The notes beneath the pieces are model-generated. The model did no database searches and was not told where the DNA came from. It was given only the letters and a program-made list of their open reading frames with translations. A program made the position numbers and the translations under genes. Positions 8,008 to 16,537 of a DNA stretch of 64,000 nt are shown here, piece after piece. The first letter of the stretch is position 1; each line of letters opens with the position of its first letter. This DNA comes from Umezawaea beigongshangensis (GTDB lineage: Bacteria > Actinomycetota > Actinomycetes > Mycobacteriales > Pseudonocardiaceae). The DNA is taken from contig NZ_JAEIOJ010000008.1 in NCBI RefSeq assembly GCF_016464305.1, positions 237,191-301,190 on the forward strand. Reading direction: 5' to 3'.

Positions 8008-11000
8008 GGCGTCCCCTCCCGCAGTCGTTCGGCGAACTCGACCCGTTCCCGGATCGTCGGCAGTGCCGCGAACTCCGTCCACACGCGACGTCGCTCCTCC
8101 GGACCGAGATCCCGCACGGCGCTCTCGACCACCGTCACCGCGCCCTTGTCACCGCGGCGCACCAGCGAGTCCAGCACCTCGCGCAGCCGCGGATCGGTGT
8201 CCGGGTCGCCCGCCACCCAGGACCGCACCCGGTCGCGACCGCGCTCGGCGGAGGCCGCCAGCTCCTCGCGCCACGGCCCGCCCCCGGCCCGCCGCGCCGC
8301 CGCCTCCTCCGCCACGTCCACGACCGCGCGCAGGCTCACCGCCTTGGCGCCCTCGCGCACGGCCGGGTCGGTGAACGGCTCGGCCACCACGACCGGGTTG
8401 AGGCCGGACAGCGGGTCCGGTTCGAACCGCTGCGGCTGCTGCACGGGCCCGTGCTCGTCGATCCTGCGCGGACTGGACATGGTGCCGTGCAACGTCTCCT
8501 CGACGACGCCGATCGCGTCCTGGTGGGCGAAGGTGCGGCCGGGGTCGCCCGGCAGTTCGGTCAGCGGCCGGCCACCGCCGTCCTCCGGCCCGAGGTCGAC
8601 CAGGTACCCCTTCTTGGCGTCCGGGTGCGGATCGCCGGGCGACTGCCCGTGGAAGGCGTAGTGGCCGCGGAACTCCGGGTCCGGGTAGGCGGCGGTCAGC
8701 ATCTCCTGCACGGTGCCCTTGTAGCTGGTGTCGACCAGGCTGATGCCGCCCTCGCGCAGGACCGGCACCCCGGCGGCGTCGAGGTAGTCGGTCAGGCGGT
8801 CGAACGCGCCGGGCACGTCCTCCTCGGCGACCTTCTTGCGCAGCCGGTAGTCGTCGATCGCGCTGAGGTCGCGGGCCGGGTCGTTGCGCTCGACGTCGCG
8901 CAGCGCGGCCTCCACCACGGCGCGCGACAGCACGACCTCGCTGGCGTGCCCGTCGAAGAACTCCGGGTCCAGCGCGCGGCTGGCCAGCGCCAGGCTGTGC
9001 CCGTCGCGGCCCAGGAAGACCACCCGGTGCGACGGGTCGGCGGCCACCAGCGCCGTCAGGTCGTCGTGCATGCGCGCGGCCACGTCGACGACGATCGGCG
9101 CCGTGCTGTCGCGCGCCACGTCGTAGGTGTCGGCCAGGGCCTGCCGCTGCGCGGGATCGGTGATGCCCAGCCCGTCGGCCACCTCGTCCACGGCCGCGTC
9201 CCGCTGCTCCTGCCGCTCCTGCGGCGACGCGCCGTAGCCGCCGTCGTCGGCGACGTCCGCGTGCGCGGTCTCGTCGACGTGGTCGGCGGACAGCAGCCGC
9301 ACGTCCGTCGCGTCCGGAGGAAGCACGGCGAGCCGGCCGGTCTGCGGGTCCGCGTACACCACGCCGTCCTCGGTGTGCGCGATCCGGACGACGTGCCCGA
9401 GCGTCCGGCCCTCCTCGTCGGTGTGGCGGAACGCGACCGCGCCGCGCGAACCGACCGGGGTGTCCGCCATCGCCGTGCTGACGGCGTCGAAGTCGCGGTG
9501 ACTGGTCCACAGACCGCCCAGCGCCTCCCGGACGCGGCTCAGCGTGCCCAGGGTGGCGACGTCCTCCGGCTTCGTCGGCTTCGCCTCGACCGGATCGCCC
9601 TGGTGACGGCGCTCGTCGGCGATCATCGCTTCGACGCAGTTCGTGGCGTAGCCGTCCTCGTACGGCCTGTGCGCGTTGTGGGCGTTGACCTGCTCGATGC
9701 CGGGGAACGCCCGGTCCAGGACCTCCCGCTGGCGCGCTTGGTCGCCGGTACCGGCGTGGACCACGGGCGGCGGCGGTTCCACGGGCCTTCCGGCGAGCAG
9801 CCGCACGGTGCGGCTGTTCGGGTCGACGGGGCTGTCGTCCCACGCGGGCACGGCCTGGTGCGCGTCCTGGTCGGGGACGTGCTGGTCCCGATCGGGTTCC
9901 GGCTCCGGTTCCGGCTGCTCGTGGTCGTCAGCTGCCCGCTGGTCGTCGGCCCGAGGGGCGTCGTCTCCGTGCTGCTCGTCGGGTCTCGGGTCCGGGAAGT
10001 CGGGATCGTACCGCCGCAGGCTCTCGGGAATCTCGGGCGCGGTGTCGCGACGACCGCCGATGTAGTGCTCGTTCGGGATGAACGGTCCGAGGTAGCGCTC
10101 CCCCCGGTGGTTCAGCTTGACCTTGTGCCAGCCCTCGACGTACCGGTGGTCGACACCACCGGCGAAGAGGACCTCGTCCTCCTGGTAGCGCGGCCCGGTG
10201 TCGCCGGCGCGGTTCAGGCTGGCGTCGCCGAGGATGCCCTCCGGTGCCTTGATCCGGTACACGTAACCGCTGATGGGGGAGCCGAAGATGATGGCGGTGT
10301 CGGCTCTGGTGGAGGTGCTGACGAACGTGTTCGTGCCGCCGTGGACGTGATCGCGCAGGCCCACGGGCACGGGCTCGCCCTTGGAGTCCGACCGGTCCAC
10401 GGGCCGGAACCCGCCGTCGGCGAGGATCTCCTCGGGCGAGCGGGAGTCGCCGCGGAACAGGACGTTCGCGTCGTCCCGCCAGTCGTCGACCTTCCGCACG
10501 ACGGGGGTGACGCCGAAGGTCGCGGGGTCGACGCGCTCCAGCGCGACCGGCGGCTCCGTGCGCCCGTCCGGCCGGACGGGGTCGGGCTGCGGCACCTGAT
10601 CCGGCCGCTGCCGGGGCGGTGCGCCGACCTGGTCCGGCGACTGCCGGGAGGGCGGCAGCACGCCGCGGCCAGCGGGCGTCGACTGGTGGACGGGCACGTC
10701 CGACCGCGTGACGGGCGGCGGCTGGTACACCGGCACGTCCGACCGCGCGGCGGGCGGCGGCTGGTACACCGGCACGTCCGACCGCGCGCTGGGCGCAGGT
10801 GCGACCGGGTGCTGCGGCGGCGGCACGTACGGCGTGAAGCCCCCGTCGTGCCGCGGTGCCGGTGTCGGCCGGCCGTGCTGGCGCGGCGGCGGACCGCTCG
10901 GCTGCGGCACCGGGGAAAGCGGGCGGCCGTACTGCGTCCGGGGGTCGACGGGGGGCCGGGCGGAACCGTTCTGGGGGTTCCCGCCGACCCACGGGCCGGG

Positions 11001-12785
11001 CCCGTTCCCCGGCGTGCCGGGGAACGGGCCACCGGGGTGCGGTCCTCCGGGGTGCGGTCCTCCGGGGTGCGGCCCACCGAGGTGCGGTCCTCCGGGGTGC
11101 GGCCCACCGGGGTGCGGCCCACCGGGGTGCGGCCCACCAGGGTGCGGCCCACCGAAGTGCGGCCCACCGGGGTGCGGCCCCGGTCGCGGGGCCGGTCCGG
11201 TGCTCGGCTGCCCGTTCGGACCGGTCCACGGCGCGGGGCCGTTCGTTCCCGGCCGAACTGATGGCGGCGGTGCGCCACCGGGGGTGCCCGTGTGGCGAGG
11301 TGCGCCGTACCCGCGCGGGTCGCCCTGCGGCACGCCCCGGTCCGGGCGGTACCAGCCCGGACCGACGGCCTGCGGCGGACCCGGAGGGAATCCGCCCGTC
11401 GGACGAGGCGCGCTCCCTCCGTGCCCCGGCGCTCCGGCTGGACGAGGCGCTGTCCTCGGGTCCGGCGCTCCGCTCCCGGCGCGGGGAGCGCCGGACGCCG
11501 TGCCCGGCGCGTCGCCCCCGGCCCTCGGCGCACCGGGCGCTCCGCCCGGTACGGTCTGCCGGCCCCGCGGCGCGACGCCGCCGTTCGGCGGGCCGGAAAC
11601 CGAGCCCAGCGCGGTGTGCCCGGCGGCCGGAGCTGGCCTGCCAGCTCCGGCCGCCCACCCGGCCATCGGGGCACCGGAGGTCGTACCGGGCGCGGTCCTC
11701 CCGGCTCCCGGTCCGCCAGGAGACGCGCTCGGCGCAGCCCTGCCAGCGGTCGGCGCACCGGAACTCGCACCAGGCCCGCTCTGCCCGACGGTCGGCGCAC
11801 CGGACGGCACGCCCCTCCCGGCACCGGGCCCGCTCTGCCCTGCACTCGGCACACCGGAAGCCGCACCCGGCGCAGGCCTGCCCACCCCCGGAGCACGGGA
11901 ACCCGCACCCGGCCCGCTCTGCCCGGCGCTCGGCACACCGGAAGCCGCACCCGGCGCGGGCCTGCCCGCCCCCGGAGCACTCCACCCGGCACCCGGCGCA
12001 CCGGGTGCCGTGCTCGGCGCCGTCCTCCCCGCAGTCGGCACGCCGGGGTTCGCGCCCGGCACGGCTCTTCCGGCGACCGGCGTGCCGGGTGCCGTGATCG
12101 GCGTGGCCCTCCCGACGACCGGTGCGCCCGAGGGCGCGCTCGGCGTGGTCCTCGCGGTGACCTGCGCACCGGGAGCGGGCCGGGCGCTGCCGGGTGCTCC
12201 GCTCGGCGGAGCGGCGGCCCTCGGTCCGGGGGGAAGCGGTGCCCCGGCGCCGGGCGGCAGACCCCCAGGGCCTCCAGCGGCGGTCGGTGCGGCGGCCCGG
12301 CGGCCACCCCCGCCGGTGGTGGTCGAGGACGACGGCGCGCTGGAGGGGCGGTTCGCCGGGGCGGGATCGCCGACCTGCCCCGCGACGCCCCGCAGCGACG
12401 TCGCTCCGGCCCGGTCGTTGTCGCGGGCCGTCCGGGCGGCCGTCCTGGTCTTCTCGCCCGCGTTGTCCGCCGCGGTGGCCGCCTTCTCCGCACCGCCGCG
12501 CGCGGTCGCGATGGCCCGGTCGGCCTGGACCATCGCGACCTGGCCGAACACACCTGCGCCGCTCTGGCTGGCGTTGATGTTCAACCTGGCCGCGACGCCG
12601 GTGCGCACCTGATCACCGCGTCCGGCGATGCGACCGCCCAACGTCTCCACGGCGTCCGGGTCCATCCGGAAACCACGGCCACCGGTCCCGCCCGGAGAGC
12701 CCGAACTCGGGGTCTGCGACGACGACCTGCCGCTGTCACCGCCGTGGTGCGAGGACGAGCCGCGGTCACCTCCGCGCCGAGACAT
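8004..12785 (-). CDS. polymorphic toxin: WXG-like N-terminus, Pro/Gly repeats, cholera-toxin-A-like ADP-ribosyltransferase, papain-like deamidase, C-terminal RDG/VDT domain
   Basis: A 1593-aa modular protein. Residues ~40-130 form an Ala-rich helical region like WXG/ESX-type heads. Residues ~150-750 are Pro/Gly/Ala-rich with two repeat families. Residues ~770-900 match arginine-specific ADP-ribosyltransferases of the cholera-toxin A type: Arg778 in LFRGDSRSPEEIL, the STS motif FVSTS at 821-825, and catalytic ExE as Glu869-Asp-Glu871 followed by AGGVDHRYVEGWHKV. Residues ~1020-1150 match papain-fold glutamine deamidase toxins (Tox-PL): Cys1050 in TNCVEA, His1131 and Asp1146 in DPQTG. Residues ~1200-1450 carry FLGRDGHS and LVDTSYKGTVQ, resembling a domain found C-terminal to some HAD-type proteins. 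It is coupled to the WXG100 gene upstream and the nucleoside hydrolase downstream. Confidence 0.85.
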   Translation of the reverse strand: MSRRGGDRGSSSHHGGDSGRSSSQTPSSGSPGGTGGRGFRMDPDAVETLGGRIAGRGDQVRTGVAARLNINASQSGAGVFGQVAMVQADRAIATARGGAEKAATAADNAGEKTRTAARTARDNDRAGATSLRGVAGQVGDPAPANRPSSAPSSSTTTGGGGRRAAAPTAAGGPGGLPPGAGAPLPPGPRAAAPPSGAPGSARPAPGAQVTARTTPSAPSGAPVVGRATPITAPGTPVAGRAVPGANPGVPTAGRTAPSTAPGAPGAGWSAPGAGRPAPGAASGVPSAGQSGPGAGSRAPGVGRPAPGAASGVPSAGQSGPGAGRGVPSGAPTVGQSGPGASSGAPTAGRAAPSASPGGPGAGRTAPGTTSGAPMAGWAAGAGRPAPAAGHTALGSVSGPPNGGVAPRGRQTVPGGAPGAPRAGGDAPGTASGAPRAGSGAPDPRTAPRPAGAPGHGGSAPRPTGGFPPGPPQAVGPGWYRPDRGVPQGDPRGYGAPRHTGTPGGAPPPSVRPGTNGPAPWTGPNGQPSTGPAPRPGPHPGGPHFGGPHPGGPHPGGPHPGGPHPGGPHLGGPHPGGPHPGGPHPGGPFPGTPGNGPGPWVGGNPQNGSARPPVDPRTQYGRPLSPVPQPSGPPPRQHGRPTPAPRHDGGFTPYVPPPQHPVAPAPSARSDVPVYQPPPAARSDVPVYQPPPVTRSDVPVHQSTPAGRGVLPPSRQSPDQVGAPPRQRPDQVPQPDPVRPDGRTEPPVALERVDPATFGVTPVVRKVDDWRDDANVLFRGDSRSPEEILADGGFRPVDRSDSKGEPVPVGLRDHVHGGTNTFVSTSTRADTAIIFGSPISGYVYRIKAPEGILGDASLNRAGDTGPRYQEDEVLFAGGVDHRYVEGWHKVKLNHRGERYLGPFIPNEHYIGGRRDTAPEIPESLRRYDPDFPDPRPDEQHGDDAPRADDQRAADDHEQPEPEPEPDRDQHVPDQDAHQAVPAWDDSPVDPNSRTVRLLAGRPVEPPPPVVHAGTGDQARQREVLDRAFPGIEQVNAHNAHRPYEDGYATNCVEAMIADERRHQGDPVEAKPTKPEDVATLGTLSRVREALGGLWTSHRDFDAVSTAMADTPVGSRGAVAFRHTDEEGRTLGHVVRIAHTEDGVVYADPQTGRLAVLPPDATDVRLLSADHVDETAHADVADDGGYGASPQERQEQRDAAVDEVADGLGITDPAQRQALADTYDVARDSTAPIVVDVAARMHDDLTALVAADPSHRVVFLGRDGHSLALASRALDPEFFDGHASEVVLSRAVVEAALRDVERNDPARDLSAIDDYRLRKKVAEEDVPGAFDRLTDYLDAAGVPVLREGGISLVDTSYKGTVQEMLTAAYPDPEFRGHYAFHGQSPGDPHPDAKKGYLVDLGPEDGGGRPLTELPGDPGRTFAHQDAIGVVEETLHGTMSSPRRIDEHGPVQQPQRFEPDPLSGLNPVVVAEPFTDPAVREGAKAVSLRAVVDVAEEAAARRAGGGPWREELAASAERGRDRVRSWVAGDPDTDPRLREVLDSLVRRGDKGAVTVVESAVRDLGPEERRRVWTEFAALPTIRERVEFAERLREGTP
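11025..11180 (-). repeat. in-frame 15-bp tandem repeat encoding (Pro-His-Pro-Gly-Gly)n in the toxin
   Basis: About ten near-identical 15-bp units (GGTGCGGCCCACCGG and variants on the plus strand) are arranged head to tail. They encode PHPGG with occasional PHFGG or PHLGG. A second, more degenerate Gly/Ala/Pro repeat family lies around 11690-12150. Both sit in the flexible linker between the secretion head and the toxin domains. Such repeats are prone to copy-number change. Confidence 0.9.
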
Positions 12786-13618
12786 CAGGCGTTGGCCGGC
12801 GGCATCTCGTAGGGCGTGACCGCGTCGTAGGCGGTCTTGGCGTGGCCGCCGTGCTCGGCGAACCTCTCCAGGCCCTTGATCAGGCCGTTCATCTTCTCCG
12901 CGAGCTGGGCCATCCGGCCGCCCATGCGGGCCATCGCCGCGCCCAGCCTCGTGAGCCGTCCCGCCATCGTGGTCGCCAGCATCGCCGCCCTGGTGCCCGC
13001 GAAACCGGCGAACGCCGCCACGGAGCTGCCCAGGGTGACCACGGCGGACGCGGCGGCGATCAGCGCACCCGCGATCAGCTCGCCCAGCAGGTCGGAGATC
13101 CAGCCGAACACCAGGGAACGCAGCTCGCAGACCAGCGCGCCGGACAGGGCGTAGATCGCGGCGGTACCGTCCATCGTGGACCCGAGGGCCTCGTACTCGG
13201 CCGCCATCTGCTCCATCTGGGCGCGGAACGCGTCACCGGCGTCGCCCTCCCAGTCCTCGGCCCCCCGCACGTCCTCCTGGTGCTCCCTGGCGAGGAGCTT
13301 CATCTCCAGCGCGGCGGTCTTGAGCTGGTCCACGTTGGCGTTGATCTCGTCCGGGTCGCCCAGCAGCGCGTCCAGCGGCTCGCGGACGAAGCTGACGTGC
13401 TCCAGCAGCCAGCCCACGCCCGCCGACGCCAGGGAGCCGAGCGGGTTCGCCGCGGTGGACACCAGGTCCACCACCACCCCGGCCCCGCCGAGAGCGACGT
13501 CGATGACGTCGACGCCCTCCCCCTCCGACTCCGCGGTCAGCGAGTCGACGAGACCGTTGACGCTGTCGACCACACCCGCGCCCGTGGACCAGGTGGTGGT
13601 GCTCGCCTCTTCGGACAC
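12785..13618 (-). CDS. WXG100-superfamily-like secretion protein with hydrophobic C-terminal half
   Basis: A 277-aa protein. The central helical hairpin contains a Trp-x-Gly turn (EDWEGDAGDAFRAQMEQM, near residues 120-137), the hallmark of WXG100/ESX proteins. It is followed by hydrophobic, Ala-rich helices at about 155-215. The start is a GTG preceded by GGTGAGA. The stop overlaps the toxin ATG by one base (TGATG). In actinobacteria such proteins precede long toxins and are thought to form the export partner or loader for type VII secretion. No EccC or other T7SS machinery gene is present in the window, so export would rely on components elsewhere. Confidence 0.8.
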   Translation of the reverse strand: MSEEASTTTWSTGAGVVDSVNGLVDSLTAESEGEGVDVIDVALGGAGVVVDLVSTAANPLGSLASAGVGWLLEHVSFVREPLDALLGDPDEINANVDQLKTAALEMKLLAREHQEDVRGAEDWEGDAGDAFRAQMEQMAAEYEALGSTMDGTAAIYALSGALVCELRSLVFGWISDLLGELIAGALIAAASAVVTLGSSVAAFAGFAGTRAAMLATTMAGRLTRLGAAMARMGGRMAQLAEKMNGLIKGLERFAEHGGHAKTAYDAVTPYEMPPANA

Positions 13619-13625
13619 GATCGTC

Positions 13626-14120
13626 TCACCGGTCCCTGAAGATGGACTCGTCGCTGAAGTCGCCGTCGTCGGAGCCGGGACGCGGCGCGGGCTTGCGCGG
13701 TGGCGGGTCGCGGCGGGCCCGCGCCTCCGCGTCGAGCTCCTGCTCGAACGCGTAGCGCGGCCGCTCGGGCTCGTCCTCGGCGGGCGGCAGGTGCTCGGTG
13801 ATGAGCCGGTAGGTCTCCGAGTCGGTTCCGTTGACCGCCTGGAACGTCTCCGCCACCTGCACCGCGGCGGACCGCTGGGCCTGGCGCGCGACGGCCACGA
13901 TCTCGGTCGCGAGCTGGGTGTGCGACTTGCGCATCGCGTCGGCGCTCAGCCGCACGTCCGTCAGCGCCCCGTTGGGTGCGACGGTCACCGCGACCGCCCC
14001 GTCCTTCGAGACCGCCGTGCCCTGCGCTCCGGCCAGTCCCCGCTGGACCGCTTCCGCCTTCTGCTTGGCGTCGGCGATCTTCGCCTCGAACTCGCGCATC
14101 CACTCGTCTGGTGTCTTCAC
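13626..14120 (-). CDS. YbaB/EbfC-family protein of an ESX-type toxin operon
   Basis: A 164-aa protein. Residues ~1-100 have the YbaB/EbfC pattern: an N-terminal helix (PDEWMREFEAKIADAKQKAE), then short strands (VAVTVAPNGALTDVRLS) and a C-terminal helix. The charged Pro/Arg-rich tail is low complexity. I chose the GTG at 14120, six bases after GGTGGAG, over in-frame codons upstream. Paralogous YbaB-like proteins commonly open WXG100/toxin operons in Pseudonocardiaceae, and this one is the first gene here, eight bases before the WXG100 gene. Its biochemical role there is unknown. Confidence 0.75.
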   Translation of the reverse strand: MKTPDEWMREFEAKIADAKQKAEAVQRGLAGAQGTAVSKDGAVAVTVAPNGALTDVRLSADAMRKSHTQLATEIVAVARQAQRSAAVQVAETFQAVNGTDSETYRLITEHLPPAEDEPERPRYAFEQELDAEARARRDPPPRKPAPRPGSDDGDFSDESIFRDR

Positions 14121-14243
14121 CCGCACTCCACCGCCCCCCGACCGCTGCACAGGATGCCACAGGGCGATCCCGCGGACCGGCGAAGCCCCGAACCCCGCCG
14201 GGGCGACCGCAGCCGCCGGTGACGAGCCCGGTCCGGCTCGACC

Positions 14244-14299
14244 TGATCGGGTCGGCGTGATCGGGTCGGCGTGATCGGGTCGGCGTGATCGGGTCGGCG
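14244..14299. repeat. four perfect tandem copies of a 14-bp unit
   Basis: The unit TGATCGGGTCGGCG is repeated four times without a mismatch, followed by a partial fifth copy (TGATCG). It lies in the gene-free stretch 14121-14475, about 125 bp upstream of the toxin operon start at 14120. It may be a variable-number repeat or an operator array. No other gene was found in that stretch. Confidence 0.95.
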
Positions 14300-14370
14300 T
14301 GATCGTGCGCGACCCGGCGAGCTCCCACGAGCCCGGAGCGACCGCGGCCGCGATGAGCTGAGCGGCGGAC

Positions 14371-14410
14371 GAGGCCCGGCCCCGGATCGCTCGATCCGGG
14401 ACCGGGCCTC
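14371..14410. terminator. intrinsic terminator hairpin
   Basis: Two 18-base arms (14371-14388 and 14393-14410) pair with a single mismatch around a GCTC loop. It lies just downstream of the minus-strand P450 gene and probably ends the exporter/P450 operon. Confidence 0.75.
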
Positions 14411-14475
14411 GCGGTCCGGACCACCACCAGGACCGCGGGAGCTCGCGGGCCGTCCGGCCTGCCGGGCCGACGGCG

Positions 14476-15702
14476 CTACGGGGCCGTGTCCGTCCAGGTG
14501 ACCGGCAGTTCGTGGACGCCGTAGATGTTCATGTCGGTCTTGAGCCTCACCTCACCGGCGGGAACGGCCAGCTCCAGGCTCGGGAAGCGGCGCAGCAGCC
14601 CCTCGAAAGCGGCGTGCATCTCGATGCGGGCCAGTTGCTGACCGAGGCACTGGTGGACGCCGTGGCCGAAGGACAGGTGCCCGCGCGCCTTGCGGTGGAC
14701 GTCCAGGGCGTCGGGGTTCTCGAAGCGCCGGGGGTCGCGGTTGGCCGCGAGCAGCGAGACGATCACGGTCGATCCCGCCGGGATGGTCTCGTCGCCGAGT
14801 TCGACGTCCTCCGCGGCGTAGCGGAAGAAGACGTCGGCGATGGACAGGTAGCGCAGGAGTTCCTCGACGGCAGCGGGCAGCAGCTGCGGATCGGCGCGCA
14901 GTTCGGCCAGCTGCTCGGGGTGCTCCAGGAGCGCGAAGGTGCCCAGCCCCAGCACGTTGGCGGTGGTCTCGTGACCCGCGAACAGCAGCAGGAAGGCGAT
15001 GCCGGTCAGCTCGTCGACGCCGAGGTCGTCGTCGCGGGCCAGGTCGGACAGGATGTCGTCGTCCGGAGCGGCGCGCTTGCGCGTGACCAGCTCGGACAGG
15101 TAGCCCGTCAGACCGGTGTAGGCGGCCATCTTCTCCTCCAGCGTCACGTCCTTCTTCACGAACGTGGCGGAGTGGGCCTGGAAGTTCTCCCGCTCGGAGT
15201 AGGGGACGCCGAGCAGTTCGCAGATCACCAGCGACGGCACCGGCAGCGCGAACTCCTTCACCAGGTCGACCGGCGGGGTCAGGCGTGCCATCTCCGCCAG
15301 CTGCCGCTCGGCGATCTCGACGATGCGCTCTTCGAGCTGCTTCACGCGTCTGACGGTGAAGGCGCCGGTGAGCTTGCGCCGCAACCGGGTGTGGTCCGGC
15401 GGGTCCATGGAGATGAACACGCCCGGTTCCGGCGGCGACGGTTCGGTGAAGGTCGGCATGCCGGGGGTCTCGTACGGCACGTGGAGGACGCCGAGGTCCT
15501 GGCGGGAGCTGAACCTGGTGTCCGCCAGAACCCGGCGGACCTCGTCGTAGCCGGTGACGAGCCAGCCCTCGTGGCCGTCGGGGAAGATCATCGGGCTGAC
15601 GGGACGGACCTCGCGCAGCCGGGTGATGGCGCGGGGCGGGTCGAAGGGGCCGGCGTCGCGCTCCATCGGCAGGCCGTGCGGGACCGGAACCGTGTCGCTC
15701 AT
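14476..15702 (-). CDS. cytochrome P450 (bacterial class I, CYP105/107-like)
   Basis: A 408-aa soluble P450. The I-helix AGHETT is at 242-247, the K-helix ExxR at Glu281-Arg284 and the haem ligand Cys352 in FGHGVHQCLGQ; all are complete. It needs a ferredoxin and reductase, neither of which is in the window. It lies 43 bp downstream of the DrrB-like permease and is probably co-transcribed with the exporter. That position suggests oxidation of a compound handled by the exporter, or detoxification. It is separated from the type II PKS genes by several unrelated genes, so I do not assign it to that pathway. Confidence 0.9.
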   Translation of the reverse strand: MSDTVPVPHGLPMERDAGPFDPPRAITRLREVRPVSPMIFPDGHEGWLVTGYDEVRRVLADTRFSSRQDLGVLHVPYETPGMPTFTEPSPPEPGVFISMDPPDHTRLRRKLTGAFTVRRVKQLEERIVEIAERQLAEMARLTPPVDLVKEFALPVPSLVICELLGVPYSERENFQAHSATFVKKDVTLEEKMAAYTGLTGYLSELVTRKRAAPDDDILSDLARDDDLGVDELTGIAFLLLFAGHETTANVLGLGTFALLEHPEQLAELRADPQLLPAAVEELLRYLSIADVFFRYAAEDVELGDETIPAGSTVIVSLLAANRDPRRFENPDALDVHRKARGHLSFGHGVHQCLGQQLARIEMHAAFEGLLRRFPSLELAVPAGEVRLKTDMNIYGVHELPVTWTDTAP

Positions 15703-15745
15703 CGGATTTCCTCTCGTGGTGGTGGGGCGATCGGGTGGAGACCGG

Positions 15746-16537
15746 TCAGCGGGTGGACTCGCGGTTGAACAGCTTCTTCGACCAGAGGTAGCCGACGAGA
15801 GCGATCAGGAGGCCCCAGCCGAGCGCGAGGACGCCGTTGTTCCCGACGGGAGTGCCCATCAGCAGGCCGCGCAGGGTCTCGGTGAGCGGGGTGAAGGGCT
15901 GGTACTCGGCGAACCAGCGCAGCGCGGTGGGCATCGAGTCGGTGGGGACGAACCCGCTGCCGAGGAACGGGAGCAGGACCAGCGGCAGGCCGACGTTGCT
16001 CGCCCCCTCGACGGTGCCGCTCGCCAGGCCGAGGGCCACGGCCAGCCACACCAGGGCGAAGGACATCAGCACCAGCACACCGGCGAGGAGGAACCAGCCG
16101 CCGACGCCGGCCGACGGCCGGAACCCGACGAGCAGCGCGACGCCGAGGACGGCGGTGATGGCCAGCACCGTCTGGACGACGCTGCCGACGACGTGTCCGG
16201 TGAGGACGGACGTCCTGGCGATGGACATCGTGCGGAACCGGTCGACGATGCCCTCGGTCATGTCCATGGCGACGGAGACCGAGGTGCCCTGGACCGCGGA
16301 GGTGATCGTCATCAGGAGGATGGCCGGAGTGACGTAGTCGACGTACTCCGCGCGCCCGCCGGAGGGGCCGCCGATCCCGGCGCCGAGGGTGCCGCCGAAG
16401 ACGTAGACGAACAGCAGCAGGAAGACGACCGGCATTCCGATGAGCGTCAGCGTCATGGACGGGTAGCGCACCATGCGCTTGAGGTTGCGGCGGAGCATCG
16501 TCGCCGAGTCGGTCAGGGCGAGGGCAGCGGTGCTCAT
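15746..16537 (-). CDS. ABC-2 type exporter permease, DrrB-like
   Basis: A 263-aa membrane protein with six hydrophobic segments, starting after a short cytoplasmic head (TMLRRNLKRMVRYPSMTL). This is the DrrB/ABC-2 family layout of daunorubicin-type exporters. The ATG overlaps the ATPase stop (ATGA), which shows the two form one transporter. The substrate is unknown. P450 lies downstream and DUF4097 and ribbon-helix-helix genes lie upstream, all on the same strand. Confidence 0.88.
   Translation of the reverse strand: MSTAALALTDSATMLRRNLKRMVRYPSMTLTLIGMPVVFLLLFVYVFGGTLGAGIGGPSGGRAEYVDYVTPAILLMTITSAVQGTSVSVAMDMTEGIVDRFRTMSIARTSVLTGHVVGSVVQTVLAITAVLGVALLVGFRPSAGVGGWFLLAGVLVLMSFALVWLAVALGLASGTVEGASNVGLPLVLLPFLGSGFVPTDSMPTALRWFAEYQPFTPLTETLRGLLMGTPVGNNGVLALGWGLLIALVGYLWSKKLFNRESTR

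Noticed and set aside
11025-11180. CRISPR-like array
   Set aside because: Repeats are only 15 bp, contiguous without spacers, and in frame with the toxin coding sequence.
14476-15702. P450 as a tailoring enzyme of the type II PKS cluster
   Set aside because: It is co-directional with the DrrAB-type exporter, lies over 8 kb from the nearest SARP-controlled polyketide tailoring gene, and no SARP heptads were seen upstream.
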